The notes under the pieces: model-generated
The model's input: the letters and a program-made list of their open reading frames with translations, nothing else
What the model was told of the DNA's origin: nothing
Databases searched by the model: none
In this document: positions 63,397 to 64,000 of the stretch, piece by piece
How the letters are laid out: every line of letters begins with the position of its first letter
How positions within the stretch are numbered: position 1 is the stretch's first letter
Program-made: the position numbers and the translations under genes
Assembly: GCA_031761405.1 (NCBI GenBank)
Contig: JASEVX010000007.1
Location: forward strand, 56,117,015-56,181,014
Origin: Serripes groenlandicus
Lineage: Eukaryota > Mollusca > Bivalvia > Cardiida > Cardiidae
Length of the DNA: 64,000 bases
Direction: 5' to 3'

Positions 63397-63467
63397 GTTA
63401 GATATTTTAGTTTAATTTGAATTTATAATACAGCAATATATAGTAAAGTATATATAGTAAAGTTAGT

Positions 63468-63679
63468 TTAACCCCTTTCCCACATACAGCAAATCTGCAG
63501 CAGATAACTTTTAAAACATGTAGCAGACAAATTTGGAATATCTATAAGTGATTGTTTAGTAATTGAATTAGTTGAAAATGTTGTGAGAAAAAGGAGAAGT
63601 TGCTCATTTTGCCACAATGTTTTCAAAAGTTATATACTGCAAAGGCATCAAAAAGTGTCTGTATGTGGTAAAAGGTTTA
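63468..63679 (-). mobile_element. TTAA MITE, subfamily B
   Basis: TTAACCCCTTTCCCACATAC to TATGTGGTAAAAGGTTTA; one hairpin arm is short. Confidence 0.78.
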
Positions 63680-63834
63680 GTAGAAATCCCTTCCCCTGTA
63701 GTTTTAAAAGAGCAGAGTTCAAGATAGAGTCATTCTTTTATTTAATAATCTCTACCACCCAATGGAATTTAATCCTTATTGATCATTTTTAAAAGAGTAA
63801 AATTTGCGTTACTTATCTTGAGCTCTGTAATTGC

Positions 63835-64000
63835 TTAACCCTTTCCCATGTATAAACACTTTCCGATGCCTCTGCTGCAGACAACTTTTGAAAACATTGT
63901 GACAAAAGGAGAAATTGCTCAAAACAAGCAATTTCTCCATTTGTTACAATGTATTCCACTTTTTTAAAGAAATTAACTTCATTTATAGAGAATTTCTGTG
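63835..64000 (+). mobile_element. TTAA MITE running off the right edge
   Basis: TTAACCCTTTCCCATGTATA, CTCTGCTGCAGACAAC arm, hairpin GGAGAAATTGCTCAAAACAA; cut at the window end in the ATTTATAGAGAATTTC stretch. Confidence 0.85.

Noticed and set aside
3466..64000. CRISPR-like array from regularly repeated palindromes
   Set aside because: Copies are 60-390 bp, in both orientations, irregularly spaced and TTAA-bounded; these are transposons in a eukaryotic gene.

Overview
This is eukaryotic nuclear DNA, AT-rich, with one large intron-rich gene and very dense intronic repeats. Several repeats look like families common in bivalve molluscs: tRNA-headed SINEs with (CAAT)n tails, 'TAGCTCGAC'-type repeats and 'AAGGTCAAGGTCA'-type repeats. 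Combined with an axonemal dynein gene, this suggests a bivalve, perhaps a venerid clam. The species call is inference from memory; no search was possible.

Layout. Positions 1-1950 hold the 5' part of a possible minus-strand gene (acidic N-terminal coding exon at 115-312), a decayed LINE reverse-transcriptase tail (about 420-1228), and a candidate divergent promoter near 1620-1800 with a CRE overlapping an X-box-like (RFX) site and two CCAAT boxes. A hAT-like non-autonomous element lies at 2408-3121. From 4663 to beyond the right edge runs a single plus-strand gene, the axonemal inner-arm dynein heavy chain DNAH7. I could place 37 coding exons with consistent phases, giving 2354 residues: N-terminal tail, linker, AAA1 (GPAGTGKT), AAA2 (GEPFGCKT), AAA3 (GPTGTGKS) and the start of AAA4 (GVGGSGRQS). 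The rest (remainder of AAA4, stalk, AAA5-6, C-terminal domain) must lie downstream. A 5' UTR exon ending at 1956 is proposed. The 37 exons sum to 7062 bp; almost everything else is intron.

The introns are packed with one short transposon family. It has about 95 recognisable copies or fragments, roughly a quarter or more of the window. The intact form is 230 bp including both TTAA ends. Its termini read TTAACCCTTTCC...GGAAAGGGTTAA, it has a subterminal inverted repeat (CTGCAGCAGACG / CGTCTGCTGCAG) and a central hairpin around GAAATTGC/GCAATTTC. Nested insertions (into a SINE, into an older copy of itself, into another palindromic element, into a minisatellite) show duplication of the TTAA target, the hallmark of piggyBac-type transposition. 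I call it 'the TTAA MITE'. Subfamily A (ends CCCTCATA/TATGAGGG) is young and uniform; subfamily B (CCCACATA/TATGTGGG) is older and diverged. In the entries '+' means the order TIR, GACGC, CTCTGCAGCAG, hairpin, CGTCTGCTGCAG, TIR; '-' is the reverse. Copies sit within a few bases of several DNAH7 splice sites, bracket exons as inverted pairs, and appear to have seeded a 62-bp minisatellite next to one exon.

Other repeats: at least six copies of a second long palindrome (around CCTATGTTGTGGG), two to three short TIR elements (AGTCAAACCTGTGTTTAAAG type), seven or eight SINE copies from at least two head types, a third hairpin family (two copies) and several degenerate molluscan repeats. No prokaryotic feature, CRISPR array or functional RNA gene was seen.
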